Positions 5,953 to 7,844 of a stretch of DNA of 7,844 bases are shown here, piece after piece; the first letter of the stretch is position 1, and every line of letters begins with the position of its first letter. The position numbers were made by a program, and so were the translations under genes. The stretch is from the NCBI GenBank assembly GCA_031261015.1, contig JAISKG010000082.1, forward strand, positions 1 through 7,844, read 5' to 3'. This DNA is from Dysgonamonadaceae bacterium. Lineage in GTDB: Bacteria; Bacteroidota; Bacteroidia; Bacteroidales; Azobacteroidaceae. The notes under the pieces were generated by a model. It ran no database searches, was not told the origin of the DNA, and was given only the letters and a program-made list of their open reading frames with translations.

Positions 5953-7248
5953 TTAATTGATTTCATTCAATGCTTCCGCCACCACAAACGTGCTTCCGCC
6001 CACAAAGATAAAGTCTTTTTCGCTTGCATTTTGCTTGGCGGATGAAAAAGCCGCTTCGACCGTCGGAAAAATTTCTCCTTGTAATCCGAATTTTCGGGCT
6101 TGTTCGGCTAATGAATCCGCTTTTAAAGCTCTTGGAATCGAAGCGTTTGTAAAATAATACCGCGCCTCTTTCGGCAATAAAGCCAATACCGAAGAAATAT
6201 CTTTATCATTCACCATTCCGAAAACGATATGCAAGCGATCGTAATGCTCAGCTTGTAATTGCTTGATAATGTATGAAATACCTCCAACGTTATGTCCCGT
6301 ATCCAGCACAATTTTCGGACGATATTGGATAATTTGCCAACGTCCGAGCAAGCCGGTATTTTCGACGACGTAACGGAAACCTTTGTAAACCGCCTTGGGG
6401 GGAATTGAAAATGGAAAATGGAAAATGGAAAGTGGGAGGGTTTGGAGAATTTGAATGGCGCACAAAACGGTAGCGGCATTTTTTTCTTGGGCGTAGCCGC
6501 CTAATTCGCAGATTAGTTCCGGGTATTTGTGGGTGTCGAATTCCCAGTAGCCGGAAGGTAGCAGTTTCGCTGAGAGAATTGGGTTTCGCTCTTGGGCAAA
6601 AACTTTAAAGTCCTTAAGGTCTTTAAAGAAATTGAGCACCTCCCCCTCAGCCTCACCAACGACAACCGGAACGCCGGCCTTAATAATGCCCGCCTTCTCG
6701 CGAGCAATTTCCACTAAAGTATTGCCCAGCAAATTAGTATGATCAAAGCTGATGTTGGTAATAATGCTCAGCACCGGCATAATCACATTCGTACAGTCCA
6801 GCCGGCCGCCTAAACCGGTTTCGATCACGGCTACATCTACCCGCTCTTTTTCAAAATAGGCAAAAGCCATTCCGGTAGTAAGTTCAAAAAAAGACGGTTG
6901 CAAGGACTCAAAGAAAGATTTGTGCTCGGTGATGAAATTCGCAACAAACGTTTGGTCGATCATTTCGCCATTAATTTTGATTCTTTCCCGGAAATCCAGC
7001 AAATGCGGCGAAGTGTAAAGTCCTACACGATAGCCTGCTTCCTGCAAAATCGAAGCTAAGAGATGCGAAACGGAGCCTTTGCCGTTGGTTCCTGCGACAT
7101 GAATCGTCCGGTATTTTTGATGCGGATGATTCAAATGAGCATCGATGCAAAACGAATTTTCCATGCCTTCCTTGTAGGCTGCGCTGCCCTGCCGGTGAAA
7201 CATCGGCACGCTGCTGTATAAATAGTCGATCGCTTCTTCGTAAGTCAT
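5953..7248 (-). CDS. folC: Bifunctional dihydrofolate/folylpolyglutamate synthase
   Basis: This 431-residue cytoplasmic Mur-ligase family enzyme adds glutamate to dihydropteroate or folates using ATP. The P-loop AGTNGKGSVSH is at 52-62, ETGLGGRLDCTNV at 143-155, SFDHTNLLG at 167-175, and the C-terminal-domain LDTGHNVGG at 315-323. The length is normal for the family. The start ATG (7248-7246) overlaps the TGA of mfd as ATGA, which implies translational coupling. Two low-complexity insertions are encoded in frame. KDLKDFK (209-215) comes from a 9-base repeat. SIFHFPFS (274-281) comes from a 7-base repeat near a surface loop before AVYKGF. Neither touches a known motif, so the enzyme is probably active. 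The position between mfd and a transporter suggests packing rather than a shared pathway. Confidence 0.95.
   Translation of the reverse strand: MTYEEAIDYLYSSVPMFHRQGSAAYKEGMENSFCIDAHLNHPHQKYRTIHVAGTNGKGSVSHLLASILQEAGYRVGLYTSPHLLDFRERIKINGEMIDQTFVANFITEHKSFFESLQPSFFELTTGMAFAYFEKERVDVAVIETGLGGRLDCTNVIMPVLSIITNISFDHTNLLGNTLVEIAREKAGIIKAGVPVVVGEAEGEVLNFFKDLKDFKVFAQERNPILSAKLLPSGYWEFDTHKYPELICELGGYAQEKNAATVLCAIQILQTLPLSIFHFPFSIPPKAVYKGFRYVVENTGLLGRWQIIQYRPKIVLDTGHNVGGISYIIKQLQAEHYDRLHIVFGMVNDKDISSVLALLPKEARYYFTNASIPRALKADSLAEQARKFGLQGEIFPTVEAAFSSAKQNASEKDFIFVGGSTFVVAEALNEIN
6406..6436. repeat. Heptanucleotide tandem repeat within folC
   Basis: On the plus strand, about three and a half copies of TGGAAAA follow one another: TGAAAA, TGGAAAA, TGGAAAA, TGGAAAG, TGGGA. 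The unit is seven bases, so gain or loss of one copy would shift the folC frame. On the minus strand the run reads as TTTTCCA units, of a type often seen in Bacteroidetes spacers. Confidence 0.8.
6603..6629. repeat. Three 9-base units within folC
   Basis: CTTTAAAGT, CCTTAAGGT and CTTTAAAGA follow in tandem on the plus strand, each with a palindromic eight-base core. They encode the KDLKDFK run in FolC and keep the frame. The pattern resembles interspersed CTTTAAGGT-type repeats seen in some Bacteroidetes genomes, but I recall this only generally. Confidence 0.65.
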
Positions 7249-7844
7249 AAAGTGATATTGAGGATGTCGTCCAAAACTGCGACGGCTTTTACCACCGTAT
7301 CCATGCCGCTGATGGCGACCGAACGCTTGCCGTTGATTTCGCGCAGTTGCACATAGCGATATTGCGTGGAAACATAACGCAAGAGCTTGTCGAACGCTTC
7401 GCTCTGATAATAAGTTGATTCCTGATCTTTCATCAAATGTAGAATCATCTTCCCGACCTTCAAGGTGATGCGCTCAATACCTAATTTTTTCGCACGATGG
7501 CGCAACAACACAATCCGGATCAATTCTTCGGCTTCCCAGGGAATTTGGCCGAAACGGTCGATCAAGCGCGCGCGGAACGGCTCAATTTGCTCGTCTTCTT
7601 CCATGGAATCCATTTCCTTGTACAACAGAATCCGTTCGGAATCGTTGGGGACATAATCGGGCGGAAAAAACAACTCCAAATCGCTGTCAACACTCGTGTC
7701 AAGCACATATTTTTCGCCTGTATCAATGTCCTGATCATTTTTGTAAAGATCAGTAAACATTTCGTTTCGCAATTCTTGTACCGCCGAAAGCAACACATTT
7801 TGATAAGCTTCGTAGCCCATATTCGAAATAAATCCACTTTGCTC
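7245..7844 (-). CDS. mfd: Transcription-repair coupling factor Mfd, C-terminal end (partial)
   Basis: Mfd is a DNA translocase that removes RNA polymerase stalled at lesions and recruits UvrA. Only the last 199 residues are in the window, because the frame is open through the edge at 7844. The first visible residues, EQSGFISNMGYEAYQ, match the end of the helicase part (the region after motif VI), so there is no reason to start the gene at the ATG at 7820. The TRCF (D7) domain follows: RILLYKEM, then EPFRARLIDRFGQIPWEAEEL, then RHRAKKLGIERITLK. The rest of the domain runs to the end at LNITL. Helicase motifs themselves lie outside the window. The stop TGA overlaps the folC start by four bases. 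Confidence 0.93.
   Translation of the reverse strand, partial: EQSGFISNMGYEAYQNVLLSAVQELRNEMFTDLYKNDQDIDTGEKYVLDTSVDSDLELFFPPDYVPNDSERILLYKEMDSMEEDEQIEPFRARLIDRFGQIPWEAEELIRIVLLRHRAKKLGIERITLKVGKMILHLMKDQESTYYQSEAFDKLLRYVSTQYRYVQLREINGKRSVAISGMDTVVKAVAVLDDILNITL

Noticed and set aside
1..7844. CRISPR array or rRNA genes
   Set aside because: No regularly spaced repeats of CRISPR length and no rRNA-like stretches; the window is nearly filled with protein genes.

Overview
The window looks like a chromosomal segment of a Bacteroidetes bacterium, probably of the order Bacteroidales. This rests on the flavour of the AlaRS, FolC, Mfd and M23 proteins, on TAnnTTTG-type -7 promoter boxes, on weak Shine-Dalgarno use, and on a Fic protein of the kind common in gut Bacteroidales. 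I cannot name the species.

Layout. (1) Positions 1-3032, minus strand: an alanyl-tRNA synthetase gene (alaS) in two pieces. The N-terminal piece (2205-3032, 275 aa) holds the whole class II catalytic core and ends at a TGA. Three bases later a complete 355-aa Fic gene begins (1134-2201). After a 26-base gap a new ATG opens the rest of AlaRS (1-1107, 369 codons visible, running off the window), starting just before the tRNA-recognition domain. All three lie on one strand and look like one transcript. (2) 3033-3115: a compact divergent promoter region. (3) 3116-4069, plus strand: a membrane-anchored M23 endopeptidase. (4) 4070-4272: a spacer between convergent genes, mostly filled by a 134-bp nested palindrome. 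(5) 4273-7844, minus strand: mfd (C-terminal end) - folC - MFS transporter, tightly packed and probably co-transcribed, with a 4-base ATGA overlap between mfd and folC.

The standout observation is the split alaS with a foreign-looking, AT-rich fic gene between the halves. AlaRS is normally a single essential polypeptide. Here no conserved block seems to be missing, both halves are open, and the break falls in the linker between two domains. This suggests either a working two-subunit AlaRS co-expressed with a Fic enzyme, or a very recent insertion with another AlaRS elsewhere in the genome. The other genes are ordinary housekeeping genes. Smaller oddities are short tandem repeats inside folC and fic, and a non-canonical Fic motif.
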